Shown here in pieces: positions 49,001-58,297 of a stretch of DNA of 64,000 nucleotides. Position numbers and translations under genes: made by a program. The notes beneath the pieces are model-generated. The model searched no databases. It saw only the letters and a program-made list of their open reading frames with translations, and was not told the origin of the DNA. Location: positions 2,542,001 through 2,606,000 of the forward strand of contig NZ_CP015596.1 of the NCBI RefSeq assembly GCF_001644575.1. The letters are read 5' to 3'. Each line of letters begins with the position of its first letter. The stretch's first letter is position 1. Source of the stretch: Mycobacterium adipatum. Its GTDB lineage: Bacteria; Actinomycetota; Actinomycetes; Mycobacteriales; Mycobacteriaceae.

Positions 49001-49237
49001 CCGGAAACCGCTGGTACCGGCATTTCTCAGGTACCTGTGAAAGAACAGCAAATGCCCGTTGGCAAATTTGTCGCATGCAACGATGCGTTGCCTGCGCCTT
49101 TACCTCGGCTCGGTGTCGCGCCGCGTCATGATCACAATGCCCCTGCGTGGCGCGGTTGCGAGCTAATGCTGACGCCGCGGTGAATATCGCGGTATGCTCC
49201 GACTCAATCAAGTGTCAGCAAAGGGGAAGCAGGGGGC
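49001..49237 (+). promoter_or_regulatory. Promoter region of the PIG-L/flavoprotein operon
   Basis: No gene lies here. TATGCT (49193-49198) is a good -10 with CTGACG (49169-49174) as -35 at 18 bases. The spacer is flanked by CCGCG (49175-49179) and CGCGG (49188-49192), an inverted repeat sitting exactly between the hexamers and a natural repressor site. Confidence 0.5.
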
Positions 49238-49861
49238 ATGACACGTCGATCGGTACTCGCGGTGGGAGCCCACCCCGACGATATCGAACTTGGCTGCGGG
49301 GGCGCCTTGGCTAAACACGTCGCGGCCGGCGACAAGGTCGCCATGCTGGTGGTCACCCGCGGCGAGGAAGGTCCCGGCCGATCGGCGCAACGCGTCGCCG
49401 AGCAGTTGGCCGCCGTCGACGTGCTCGGTGTGGACACCCTGCTGTGGGGCGAAGGCTTCTTGGACTGCCGGGTGTCGTTGCAGGAGTTCGAACTCGTCCA
49501 CCTCATCGAGGACGCGATCGAACAGGTTTCGGCCACCGTCATCTACACCCACATGGCCAACGACAGTCATCAGGATCACCGGGTCGTCTCGCGCTGCACC
49601 ATGGGCGCGGCGCGCTGGGTGTCGACGATCATGGCCTACGGCGGCCCGTCGGCGGTCAGCTTCAATCCGACGTCGTTCATCGACATCTCCGATTCGCTCG
49701 ACAAGAAGATCGAGGCGCTGATGTGCCATGTCTCGCAGGCGGAGGCGAGTGAGAAGGTCAGTGCCTCGTGGGTGCGCAGTTCGGCCGAGCACTACGGCTT
49801 CCTGTGCCGGCGGCCGTTCGCCGAGGGCTTTGAACCGATCCGCCAGGTCGTCGACTTCTAA
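49238..49861 (+). CDS. PIG-L/LmbE-family deacetylase
   Basis: The product has 207 residues. AVGAHPDDIELGCGG is the zinc-binding signature and HQDHR supplies the further His ligand. Family members remove N-acetyl groups from sugars such as GlcNAc-containing glycoconjugates. The flavoprotein gene starts 3 bases after its stop codon, so the two form an operon. The substrate is not evident, but a sugar-modification role is likely. Confidence 0.85.
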   Translation: MTRRSVLAVGAHPDDIELGCGGALAKHVAAGDKVAMLVVTRGEEGPGRSAQRVAEQLAAVDVLGVDTLLWGEGFLDCRVSLQEFELVHLIEDAIEQVSATVIYTHMANDSHQDHRVVSRCTMGAARWVSTIMAYGGPSAVSFNPTSFIDISDSLDKKIEALMCHVSQAEASEKVSASWVRSSAEHYGFLCRRPFAEGFEPIRQVVDF

Positions 49862-49864
49862 GCT

Positions 49865-51157
49865 GTGCCAACGTTTCTCGTGGTGGGCGCCGGCGCCACC
49901 GGCATCGGGGCTGCGGTCCGGCTGACCGAACTCGGTATCGATCACCTTGTCGTGGACGCCGGGGAACGCCTGGGCGGCATGTCCGCCTCGGTGACCGACG
50001 GCGCCGGGTTCACCTGGGATCTGGGCGGCCACGTGCTGCACAGCCATTTCGCGGACTTCGACCGCGCGGTGCAGGCCAGCGGTGTCCAGATGCATCACGT
50101 CACTCGCAACGGCTGGGTGTGGCTGCACGGCGACGGGCCACAAAGCCTGGTGCCCACCCCCATCCAACAGCAGCTCGCCGAGCTTCCCGCGGATCTGGAC
50201 CCGGATGCCCCGATCGGTCATCTTGCCGACTACTACCGCAACAACTTCGGCAGCCGGCTCTACGGCGAGTTCTTCGAGCCCTACAACCGCAAGATGTGGA
50301 CGCTGCCGCTGGAGCGTGTTGACCACGAGTGGACGTCGCTGCGCAGCGGCAGCGCGGCCCGAAATGTTCCCGTGCTCGGGCTGGCCGGTGGCCCGCCGGC
50401 GCCGGCATCGACGTTTCCATATCCGGTCGGCGGTACCGGCGCCCTCTGGCAGGCCGTACATGATCGGCTGATGACACCGGATGCGTTGCGGCTACGGACC
50501 AGGGTGCTCGGTATCGACCCCCGCGCCCGCGAGGCGCATCTCGACGACGGCAGCACGGTGCGGTTCCGATTCTGCATCAGCACCGCCCCGGTGACCGACG
50601 CGCTGGGCTGGATCGGCTGGTCCGAGGGGGTGTCGACGCTGCACGCCAGCCGGGTGCATGCCGTCGGGCTGGGTTACAGCGGGCCGCCGCCGACGACACT
50701 GGCAGACAAGACCTGGCTGTACTGTCCGGCGGATTCGGTGCCGTGGTATCGCGCGACGATGTTGAGCAACTACGACCCGGCCAACGCCGGGCCCGGGCGG
50801 TGGAACATCCTGTGCGAGGTGCCGATCTTCGCCGATGACCCGATCTCGGCGCCCGACGCCGTCGAGGGCGTGCAGCGTTCGCTGCAGTTGCTCGGCGCCG
50901 ACCCTGGGAAAGTCGTGAGCCGTTTTGTCGAAACTCTCGAATTTGGTTATCCGGTACCCACTTTGGGGAGGGACCGCCTGCTGCGCGCGGCCGATGTACG
51001 GCTGCGCGCGCACGGTATCTACAGCCGGGGACGGTTTGGGGGCTGGCGCTACGAGTCGTCAAACCAGGACTACGGATACGTCCAGGGACGTCAAGCGGTC
51101 GACAACGCGTTGTCGGGTACGCCCGAGGATGTCTACTGGCACCCGGAGCGGTACTAG
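49865..51157 (+). CDS. FAD-dependent oxidoreductase, UDP-galactopyranose mutase/amine oxidase-like
   Basis: The product has 430 residues. FLVVGAGATGIGAAVRLTEL is the FAD-binding start, and GERLGGMSASV is typical of the amine oxidase/UDP-galactopyranose mutase superfamily. It also has FFEPYNRKMWTLPLERVDHEW and a C-terminal GRFGGWRYESSNQDYGYVQG close to the flavin. It is coupled to the PIG-L deacetylase. The pair could modify a nucleotide-sugar or envelope glycan. The exact reaction cannot be set from sequence. Confidence 0.82.
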   Translation: MPTFLVVGAGATGIGAAVRLTELGIDHLVVDAGERLGGMSASVTDGAGFTWDLGGHVLHSHFADFDRAVQASGVQMHHVTRNGWVWLHGDGPQSLVPTPIQQQLAELPADLDPDAPIGHLADYYRNNFGSRLYGEFFEPYNRKMWTLPLERVDHEWTSLRSGSAARNVPVLGLAGGPPAPASTFPYPVGGTGALWQAVHDRLMTPDALRLRTRVLGIDPRAREAHLDDGSTVRFRFCISTAPVTDALGWIGWSEGVSTLHASRVHAVGLGYSGPPPTTLADKTWLYCPADSVPWYRATMLSNYDPANAGPGRWNILCEVPIFADDPISAPDAVEGVQRSLQLLGADPGKVVSRFVETLEFGYPVPTLGRDRLLRAADVRLRAHGIYSRGRFGGWRYESSNQDYGYVQGRQAVDNALSGTPEDVYWHPERY

Positions 51158-51160
51158 CGC

Positions 51161-51796
51161 CTAGCCGTCCAAATAGAGTGCGCCTCTGATGATCTCGGTC
51201 AGTGTGTCGGCGAGCTCGGCGTCGTAGGAAGGCGGCTGCAACGGCAGGTTCTGCTGGCAGACCCGCTCCACCATCCACACCAGACTGCTGGCCGTGGTGG
51301 CCGCCGGCAGGGTGGAACGAATGGACCCGTCGGCCTGGCCGGCGGTGATGACGCCGGCGAACTGCTCGCAGATCCCGGTGAGCAGTTCGCGATAGGTCGC
51401 GCCGACGGTGGCGTCGTAGCCCGCCATCTCGTTGAGTGCGATCAGCACCGGTTGGTGGCGACGGTAACTGGCGATGAGGCGGGCCATGGACGACCGGATA
51501 TCGGCGGGATCGCGGCGCCCGGCCACCGCCCACCATTCGGCGGCGTCCTCGGTCAGGTCGCCGAAGACCTGCCGGGCCAGCCGGCGCAGCAGGTCGCCTT
51601 TGTCCTCGAAGTAGATGTAGAAACTGGCCCGCGAGATCCCGGCCTCGGTGGCGAGTCGGTCCACGCTGAGCTCGGTGAAGCTGGTGCCGTCGGACATCAG
51701 CCGATCGGTCGCGTCCAGCAGTTGGCGTTCGATCTGTTCGCGGCGCTGTTGGCGATTGGCCTGGGACTTGCGCGTCACCCGGGTCACCGATGCCAT
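51161..51796 (-). CDS. TetR-family transcriptional regulator
   Basis: The product has 211 residues. LATEAGISRASFYIYFEDKG is the TetR helix-turn-helix, followed by an all-helical ligand domain. ATG 51796 has TACGCT 6 bases upstream, so it is probably leaderless; the frame runs to 51898 into the P450 gene. It is divergent from the P450 gene, with the palindrome CTAGAC-N5-GTCTAG (51831-51847) between them. Confidence 0.87.
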   Translation of the reverse strand: MASVTRVTRKSQANRQQRREQIERQLLDATDRLMSDGTSFTELSVDRLATEAGISRASFYIYFEDKGDLLRRLARQVFGDLTEDAAEWWAVAGRRDPADIRSSMARLIASYRRHQPVLIALNEMAGYDATVGATYRELLTGICEQFAGVITAGQADGSIRSTLPAATTASSLVWMVERVCQQNLPLQPPSYDAELADTLTEIIRGALYLDG

Positions 51797-51830
51797 GGAC
51801 CTAGCGTATGCCGTCGACGCGCCATCTTGA

Positions 51831-51847
51831 CTAGACAACACGTCTAG
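51831..51847. promoter_or_regulatory. TetR operator inside the P450 promoter
   Basis: CTAGAC-AACAC-GTCTAG overlaps the spacer between TTGACT (51827-51832) and TATTGT (51851-51856), whose +1 would fall on or next to the P450 ATG at 51864. A bound TetR dimer would block RNA polymerase. Confidence 0.65.
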
Positions 51848-51863
51848 ACTTATTGTCGCCTGC

Positions 51864-53129
51864 ATGTCTGTGTCACCGATCACACCCGTGCAGCGCACCT
51901 ACGATCCGATCGACCTGTCGTCGCGGGCCTTCTGGTCCACCACCGCCGACGACCGCGAAGTCGCCTTCGCCGAATTGCGGGCGCAGCGTCCGGTGAGCTG
52001 GCATCCGCCGGTCGAGGATTCGTTGATGCCCGACCCGGCCGACCGCGGTTACTGGGCGGTGACCCGGCACGCCGACGTCGTCGAGGTCAGCCGCAACAGC
52101 GAGGTGTTCCTGTCCGGGCAGGGCGTGCTGTTCGAGAACGTCCCCCAGGAACTGCTGGAGGCGTCCCAGTCGTTTCTGGCGATGGACCCGCCGCGGCACA
52201 CGGTGATCCGCAAGGTGGTGCACTCGGCGTTCACGCCGCGGCAGGTGCGCCGCATCGAGGACTCGATCAAGGCCAACGCCGCCGAGATCGTCTCCGAACT
52301 GCGCGCCGCGGGCAGCGGTGCGGACTTCGTGGATCTGTGTGCCAAGGAGTTGCCGATCCGCACCTTGTCCGACATGGTCGGTATCCCGGAATCCGAGCGC
52401 CATCAGGTGGCCGCGGCCGCCGACGCGCTGGTGTCCTGGGGAGACCCGGTCTACCTCGACGGGCGCAACCCGTTGGAGGTGTTGGTGACCAACCAGATGT
52501 ACCTGCACCAGGTGGCGCTCGCCCTGGCGGCCGACCGCCGCGCCAACCCGGGGGACGATCTGTTCAGCGCGCTGGTGCACGCCGAGGTCGAGGGTTCGCG
52601 GTTGACCGATCAGGAGATCGCGGCATTCTTCGTGCTGCTCGCCGTGGCCGGTAACGACACCACCCGCCAGACCACCAGCCACGCGCTGAAGGCGCTGACC
52701 GACTTCGGTGACCAGCGGGCGTGGCTGGCCGAGGATTTCGACGACCGCATCGGTCTCGCCGTGGAGGAGTTCGTCCGGTTCGCGACGCCGGTGATGACGT
52801 TCCGGCGCACCGCGGCAAGCGATTACGAACTGGGCGGCCAGCAGATCACGGCGGGGGAGAAGGTGGTGATGTTCTACTCCTCGGCCAACCGCGATGCCGC
52901 GGTGTTCGATCGCCCGGAGCGCCTGGATTTGAGCCGGCACCCCAATCCGCATGTCGGATTCGGCGGTGGAGGACGACACTTCTGCCTCGGCGCGCACGTG
53001 GCCCGCGCCCAGCTGCGGGCCATCTTCGCCGAGCTGCTGGGTCAGCTACCGGATATCGCGGCCGGTGAGCCGTCCTATGTGGCGGGCAATTTCGTGCACG
53101 CCATCCGCGCGATGCCCTGCACGTTCTAG
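51864..53129 (+). CDS. Cytochrome P450
   Basis: The product has 421 residues. Heme Cys374 lies in FGGGGRHFCLGAHVAR. The I-helix AGNDTT activates oxygen, and the ExxR helix is less obvious. The sequence is soluble, without a membrane anchor, as in bacterial P450s of the CYP124/125-like group. Likely substrates are lipids or terpenes, but the subfamily cannot be set here. It is controlled by the divergent TetR gene. Confidence 0.9.
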   Translation: MSVSPITPVQRTYDPIDLSSRAFWSTTADDREVAFAELRAQRPVSWHPPVEDSLMPDPADRGYWAVTRHADVVEVSRNSEVFLSGQGVLFENVPQELLEASQSFLAMDPPRHTVIRKVVHSAFTPRQVRRIEDSIKANAAEIVSELRAAGSGADFVDLCAKELPIRTLSDMVGIPESERHQVAAAADALVSWGDPVYLDGRNPLEVLVTNQMYLHQVALALAADRRANPGDDLFSALVHAEVEGSRLTDQEIAAFFVLLAVAGNDTTRQTTSHALKALTDFGDQRAWLAEDFDDRIGLAVEEFVRFATPVMTFRRTAASDYELGGQQITAGEKVVMFYSSANRDAAVFDRPERLDLSRHPNPHVGFGGGGRHFCLGAHVARAQLRAIFAELLGQLPDIAAGEPSYVAGNFVHAIRAMPCTF

Positions 53130-53139
53130 CGGTCCCAGC

Positions 53140-53970
53140 TCACCGGGGGACGGTGGTGAGCTCGCCGGCCAGCAGGGTCAGCAGCTCGGAGCAGCCGGCC
53201 TCGACCTTGACGGTGGCCAACGCGTCACCGCGGGTGGGGCCGCGGTTGACGATGGCGATCGGCTTCCCCGCGGCGGCCGCGTGCCGGACGAACCGGTATC
53301 CGGAGAACACCGTCAGCGAGGAACCCGCGACCAGCAGCGCGTCGGCGCCATCGACCAGTGAAAATGCCTGCTGTACGCGCTCTTTGGGCACGCTCTCGCC
53401 GAAGTAGACGATATCGGGTTTGAGCATGCCTGCGCAGTGCGGACAGTCCAGATACCGGAAGCTGGACGTGTCGGCCACCACGGCGTCCGCGTCGGGTGCC
53501 ACCGCGATGCCACCGAGGCGTTCGGCACGGTCGGCGAACCCGGGGTTGAGTGCCTCCAGTTCCTCGGCCAGGGTCTCTCGTGACATGGTCCGCCCGCAGT
53601 TCAGGCACACCACCTGGGCGTAGGTGCCGTGCAGGTTGACCACCGTGCGGCTGCCGGCCTTGGTGTGCAGCAGGTCGACGTTCTGAGTGATCAGGCCCGA
53701 CACCACCCCGGCCGACTCCAGGCGCGCCAGCGCCCGGTGGCCCGCATTGGGTTCGGTGTCGTCCATGTGGCGCCACCCGAGATGATTGCGGGCCCAGTAG
53801 CGCTGCCGGAACACCGGGTCGGAGCGAAACTGACCGATGGTCATCGGATTGCTGGGTGGGGAGTCCGGCCCGCGGTAGTCGGGAATGCCCGAATCGGTCG
53901 ACATCCCGGCACCGGTGAGGACGGCCACCCGGCGCCCCGCCAGCACGGCCACCAGTTCCGGAGCATCCAC
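53140..53970 (-). CDS. Sir2-family NAD-dependent protein deacylase
   Basis: The product has about 276 residues. VLTGAGMSTDSGIPDYRG is the NAD-binding GAG/IPDYRG signature, TQNVDLLH and NLHGT contain the Asn-Asp and the catalytic His, and CLNC plus CPHC bind zinc. It removes acyl groups from lysine. I chose GTG 53970, which has TATCCT 7 bases upstream; an ATG at 54009 is an alternative. It converges on the P450 gene and diverges from the phosphotransferase gene. Confidence 0.87.
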   Translation of the reverse strand: MDAPELVAVLAGRRVAVLTGAGMSTDSGIPDYRGPDSPPSNPMTIGQFRSDPVFRQRYWARNHLGWRHMDDTEPNAGHRALARLESAGVVSGLITQNVDLLHTKAGSRTVVNLHGTYAQVVCLNCGRTMSRETLAEELEALNPGFADRAERLGGIAVAPDADAVVADTSSFRYLDCPHCAGMLKPDIVYFGESVPKERVQQAFSLVDGADALLVAGSSLTVFSGYRFVRHAAAAGKPIAIVNRGPTRGDALATVKVEAGCSELLTLLAGELTTVPR

Positions 53971-54007
53971 CTCATCGAGGATAGGCCGCGCGTGGCATGG
54001 TGGCCGC

Positions 54008-54928
54008 ATGGTGCCGATGTCACCCGACCAGCTGGCCGACCGGCGCCGACGTGCGGCGGCGGCCGCACTGGAGGCGGGCCGAGCACTCGGGTTACCCGCC
54101 GAGCACGCGACCGTCCTGCACGACGTGTTCTCGGTGGTCGTGCGGTTGGACCCGACGCCGGTGGTGGCCCGCATCCCGGTGGTGCTTCCGCCCGGCTACA
54201 CACCGCCGCTGCAACACGCCCGGCAGCGTCGCGAACTCGATGTGGTGGCCTGGCTGCACGCCAGGGGTGTGCCGGTGGTGCCGCCCAGCCCGCTGGTGGC
54301 TCGCGTGCCGGTTCGCCATGCTGGTTTTCCGATGACATTCTGGGAGTTGGCCGACGTGGCGCCCGATCATCAGCCGTATTCCGGTGTGGCGATCGCCAAG
54401 AGCGCCGAACTGCATGCCGGGCTGTCCGGGTACCGCGCGCCGCTGCCGTTCCTCGCGCCGTTCAACGAGGCGGGCCCTGGCATGTTCGCCGCGCTGGAGG
54501 AATCCGAGCTGCTCACCGCCGCCGATATCGACGCCGCGCGCGCCCAGTACGCGTCGCTGCGCACGGTGCTGGCCGATCCGGCCGCGTTCACCGCCCGGTA
54601 TCCCGGTGCCACCCTGCAGGCCGTACAGGGCGACGGGCCATCGCACAACGTCATCCGAACCACCAGCGGGATCCGGTTCTCCGACTTCGAGGATGTGTCG
54701 CTCGGGCCGGTGGAATGGGATCTGGCGATGCTGGGCCCGGAGGCGGTCGCCGAGTACGACGATGCCGCGACGGCGCTCGGGTTGCGGCGTACCGACCCGC
54801 AGGTACAACGGCTCATGGACACCGCCCGAACGCTGCAATTCATCAGCGCCGCGACGTTGGTTCCACAGCTGCCGGTGCTGGCCGAAGGGCTCGCCCCGGT
54901 GATCGAGCAGTGGCGGCGCGCGCCGTGA
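54008..54928 (+). CDS. Aminoglycoside phosphotransferase-family (APH-like) kinase
   Basis: The product has 306 residues. QAVQGDGPSHNVI resembles the HGDxxxxN catalytic loop, with Gln-Gly-Asp replacing His-Gly-Asp, and FSDFEDVSLGPVEWDLA matches the DFE/D metal motif. The normal role may be phosphorylation of a small metabolite rather than antibiotic resistance. It is divergent from the sirtuin gene with only about 38 bases between the chosen starts. The variant HGD motif is worth noting. Confidence 0.78.
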   Translation: MVPMSPDQLADRRRRAAAAALEAGRALGLPAEHATVLHDVFSVVVRLDPTPVVARIPVVLPPGYTPPLQHARQRRELDVVAWLHARGVPVVPPSPLVARVPVRHAGFPMTFWELADVAPDHQPYSGVAIAKSAELHAGLSGYRAPLPFLAPFNEAGPGMFAALEESELLTAADIDAARAQYASLRTVLADPAAFTARYPGATLQAVQGDGPSHNVIRTTSGIRFSDFEDVSLGPVEWDLAMLGPEAVAEYDDAATALGLRRTDPQVQRLMDTARTLQFISAATLVPQLPVLAEGLAPVIEQWRRAP

Positions 54929-54968
54929 CCTGACGGGGCGGGATTGCGCCCAATGCCAGAATGGCCGG

Positions 54969-57035
54969 GTGGACTTCTACTCCGCCTACCGGCATGGCTT
55001 CGTGCGGGTGGCCGCCTGTACCCACCACACCACACTCGCCGACCCGGCGAGCAACGCCGAATCGGTGCTCAGCATCGCCCGGGAATGCCATGACGAGGGC
55101 GTCGGGCTGGCGGTGTTCCCGGAGCTGACGTTGTGCGGATATTCGATCGAGGACATCCTGCTGCAGGACAGCCTGCTGGACGCCGTCGAGGATGCGGTGG
55201 CCACGGTGGTATCGGCCTCGGCGGATCTGCTGCCGGTACTGGTGATCGGCGCACCGCTGCGGTACCGCAACCGGGTCTACAACACCGCCGTGGTGATCCA
55301 CCGCGGCGTGGTCCTCGGCGTGATCCCCAAGTCCTACCTGCCCAACTACCGCGAGTTCTACGAGAAGCGCCAACTCGCCGCCGGCGATGATGTCGACGGC
55401 ATGATCCGGCTCAACGGCCGCGCCGGGTCCGCCGCGGCCGCAGTCGACGTGCCGTTCGGTCCGAATCTGCTGTTCGCCGCGACCGATCTGCCCGACTTCG
55501 TGTTGCACGTCGAGATCTGCGAGGACATGTGGGTTCCAGTGCCGCCCAGTGCGCAGGCCGCGCTCGCCGGCGCGACGGTGCTGGCCAATCTGTCCGGCAG
55601 CCCGATCACCATCGGCCGGGCCGATCAACGCAAGCTGCTGGCGAAGTCGGCATCCTCGCGCTGCCTGGCCGCCTATGTCTACGCCGCGGCCGGTGAGGGT
55701 GAGTCGACCACCGATCTGGCCTGGGACGGCCAGACGATGATCTACGAGAACGGCGTCCTGCTGGCCGAATCCGAACGATTCCCCAAGGGGGAGCGGCGCT
55801 CGGTCGCCGATGTGGACGTGTCGCTGCTGCGCGCCGAGCGGCTGCGGATGGGCAGCTTCGACGACAACGCCCGGCATTACCGCGCGACCGGGGGCACGTT
55901 CCGCACCATCGAGTTCACCCTGGATCCGCCCGCCGGTGATATCGGTCTGCGCAGGCACGTCGAGCGCTTCCCCTTCGTCCCATCGGATCCGACGCGCCTG
56001 CAACAGGATTGCTACGAGGCCTACAACATCCAGGTCGCCGGACTGGAGCAGCGGCTGCGTGCGCTCAATTTCCCCAAGCTCGTCATCGGGGTATCCGGCG
56101 GGCTGGATTCCACCCACGCGCTCATCGTCGCCGCCCGCGCGATGGACCGGGAAGGCCGGCCACGCAGCGATATCCTCGCCTTCACCATGCCCGGATTCGC
56201 GACCGGCGAGCGCACCAAGGGCAACGCGATCGCGCTCAGTGCGGCATTGGGCGTCACGTTCGCCGAGATCGACATCCGAGAGACCGCGCAGCTCATGCTC
56301 ACCGAGATGGACCACCCGTTCGGGCGTGGCGAGAAGGTGTACGACGTCACCTTCGAGAACGTGCAGGCCGGACTGCGCACCGACTACCTGTTCCGGTTGG
56401 CCAACCAGCGCGGCGGCATCGTGCTGGGCACCGGCGATCTCTCCGAATTGGCCCTTGGCTGGTCCACGTATGGCGTTGGCGACCAGATGTCGCACTACAA
56501 CGTCAACGGTGGGGTACCGAAGACGTTGATCCAGCACCTGATCCGGTGGGTGATCTCATCAGGGGAGTTCGAGGACACCGTCGGGGAGGTGCTGCAGTCG
56601 GTCCTCGACACCGAGATCACTCCGGAACTGGTGCCCACGGGTGAGGACGAGGAGGTTCAGAGCAGCGAGGCCAAGGTGGGCCCCTATGTGCTGCAGGACT
56701 TTTCGCTCTTCCAGGTGCTGCGCTACGGGTTTGGCCCACCAAAGGTCGCCTTCCTGGCCTGGCATGCCTGGCGCGACGCCGAGTGCGGACACTGGCCGCT
56801 GGGCTATCCGTTGGACAAGCGACCGGCCTTCTCGCTCAACGAAATCCGGCGCTGGCTCACGGTGTTTGCGCAGCGGTTCTACTCGTTCTCTCAGTTCAAA
56901 CGGTCGGCGCTGCCCAACGGCCCCAAAGTCTCCGCCGGCGGTGCGTTGTCACCGCGCGGGGACTGGCGGGCTCCGTCAGACATGTCGGCACGGGTTTGGC
57001 TGGAGCAGATCGAGCGGGATATCCCGCAAAGCTAG
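54969..57035 (+). CDS. nadE: Glutamine-dependent NAD+ synthetase
   Basis: The product has 688 residues. An N-terminal glutaminase (nitrilase) domain has catalytic E52, K121 and C184 (VEICEDMW), and a C-terminal synthetase domain has the ATP motif SGGLDST. It makes NAD from deamido-NAD (EC 6.3.5.1). The GTG start has CAGAAT 6 bases upstream and no Shine-Dalgarno. The stop codon overlaps the convergent DUF2306 gene by CTAG. Confidence 0.95.
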   Translation: MDFYSAYRHGFVRVAACTHHTTLADPASNAESVLSIARECHDEGVGLAVFPELTLCGYSIEDILLQDSLLDAVEDAVATVVSASADLLPVLVIGAPLRYRNRVYNTAVVIHRGVVLGVIPKSYLPNYREFYEKRQLAAGDDVDGMIRLNGRAGSAAAAVDVPFGPNLLFAATDLPDFVLHVEICEDMWVPVPPSAQAALAGATVLANLSGSPITIGRADQRKLLAKSASSRCLAAYVYAAAGEGESTTDLAWDGQTMIYENGVLLAESERFPKGERRSVADVDVSLLRAERLRMGSFDDNARHYRATGGTFRTIEFTLDPPAGDIGLRRHVERFPFVPSDPTRLQQDCYEAYNIQVAGLEQRLRALNFPKLVIGVSGGLDSTHALIVAARAMDREGRPRSDILAFTMPGFATGERTKGNAIALSAALGVTFAEIDIRETAQLMLTEMDHPFGRGEKVYDVTFENVQAGLRTDYLFRLANQRGGIVLGTGDLSELALGWSTYGVGDQMSHYNVNGGVPKTLIQHLIRWVISSGEFEDTVGEVLQSVLDTEITPELVPTGEDEEVQSSEAKVGPYVLQDFSLFQVLRYGFGPPKVAFLAWHAWRDAECGHWPLGYPLDKRPAFSLNEIRRWLTVFAQRFYSFSQFKRSALPNGPKVSAGGALSPRGDWRAPSDMSARVWLEQIERDIPQS

Positions 57036-58213
57036 CCAGAACTCACAGGCGCTGATGCTGTTGGGGCGCTCGCCACGCGAGACGGATCGGTCCTGTCGGC
57101 GTGTGCCCGGGCGGCGGCGCGGACCACGAGCGCGAAACAGATCGTGATCGGGATGCCCGCACCGTCCATGCCGCCGGCGATGATGGCGTCGGCGGCGGTG
57201 AATGCGGGTGGCACGATCATCGAGAACAGGGTGGCCGATACCGGCGCCGTGGCAAACCCCCACAACAGCCATCGCCATTGTCGCTCCCGGGCCGTGGCGC
57301 CCCGCGTGCGCGCGCGTATGACACCTAGTGTCGTGAGCGCGATCGCGATCCAGAGCGGTACGAGGTGGAACGCGACCAAGGTGTGCGGTATCGGTTCGGG
57401 CAACCGCAGAGTCAAACCGGTGTATGTGAGCGAGCCGAGCAACGCGATTGCCCCCGCGGCACCGTATCGCCATGCCGACACCGGTGTGGTGCCGGCTTCG
57501 GGCGGGGTGTGCTGGGTGAGCATGAACGCCAGTGCCGCGCCGCCGGGCGCGGCGACACCGAGGATCAGTGAGCCGACACCGATATTGGTCAGCAGATCGT
57601 GCTGCGGGATCACCGGCTGAATGCCGATCCAGATGAACCGCAGCAGCGGCGCGGTCAGCATGAAGGCGATGCTGTAGGTCATCCAGGCCCGGTGGCTGAT
57701 CACATCGCGCTTGCGGATCGCGTAGACGGCGTACCACGCGCTGGCGAGTGTCCCCACGGCCAGGGCGCGCAGCTGCGTCTCGAACGCGGGTCCGATGAAG
57801 TGCTCCGCCGGAGGGGTGGCGTACAGGAATATCAGGGCGGTCAGCATGCTGACCGACATCAGCGCGAGATAGGCCCGGCCGGTCCAGCGATGGACCGCGG
57901 GTCGTCGCTCCCGCAGCCGCGACGAGAACTGAAACAGGGCCAGTGTCAACGCCACTGCGCCCAGCGTGGTGTGCACCAGCAACACCACCCGATGCTCGGC
58001 GTAGGCGGCGTGGCGTACCGATTGCACCGACCCGTCGGCCGTGGCATAGCCGGGGCCGTTGACGACAGTGTTGACCCCGTCCTGCCAGCTGGTCGCCTCG
58101 GGGTGGAAGAGCGGCCAGGTGTAGTTCATGGCCAACGGGAGATAGAGCACAGCCACCGCGGCAGCGACGATGAAGAGTCCCCGCGACAGTACTGCCTGCT
58201 TGTGGTTGTTCAT
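57032..58213 (-). CDS. DUF2306 integral membrane protein
   Basis: The product has 393 residues with about ten hydrophobic spans and a signal-anchor-like start (RGLFIVAAAVAVLYLPLAMN). HRWTGRAYLALMSVSMLTAL and KRDVISHRAWMTYSIAFMLT match the DUF2306 family, which has no settled function. A Ser/Ala-rich tail follows. Both this gene and nadE use the palindromic CTAG at 57032-57035 for their TAG stop codons. Confidence 0.82.
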   Translation of the reverse strand: MNNHKQAVLSRGLFIVAAAVAVLYLPLAMNYTWPLFHPEATSWQDGVNTVVNGPGYATADGSVQSVRHAAYAEHRVVLLVHTTLGAVALTLALFQFSSRLRERRPAVHRWTGRAYLALMSVSMLTALIFLYATPPAEHFIGPAFETQLRALAVGTLASAWYAVYAIRKRDVISHRAWMTYSIAFMLTAPLLRFIWIGIQPVIPQHDLLTNIGVGSLILGVAAPGGAALAFMLTQHTPPEAGTTPVSAWRYGAAGAIALLGSLTYTGLTLRLPEPIPHTLVAFHLVPLWIAIALTTLGVIRARTRGATARERQWRWLLWGFATAPVSATLFSMIVPPAFTAADAIIAGGMDGAGIPITICFALVVRAAARAHADRTDPSRVASAPTASAPVSSG

Positions 58214-58297
58214 TTCAAGATCAGATTCTAGGTGGCGGGTGCCGACGTGTCGGTCAGTTCGGCTGATCTTGATACGTTCGACCGACGCAGCGCAGGT

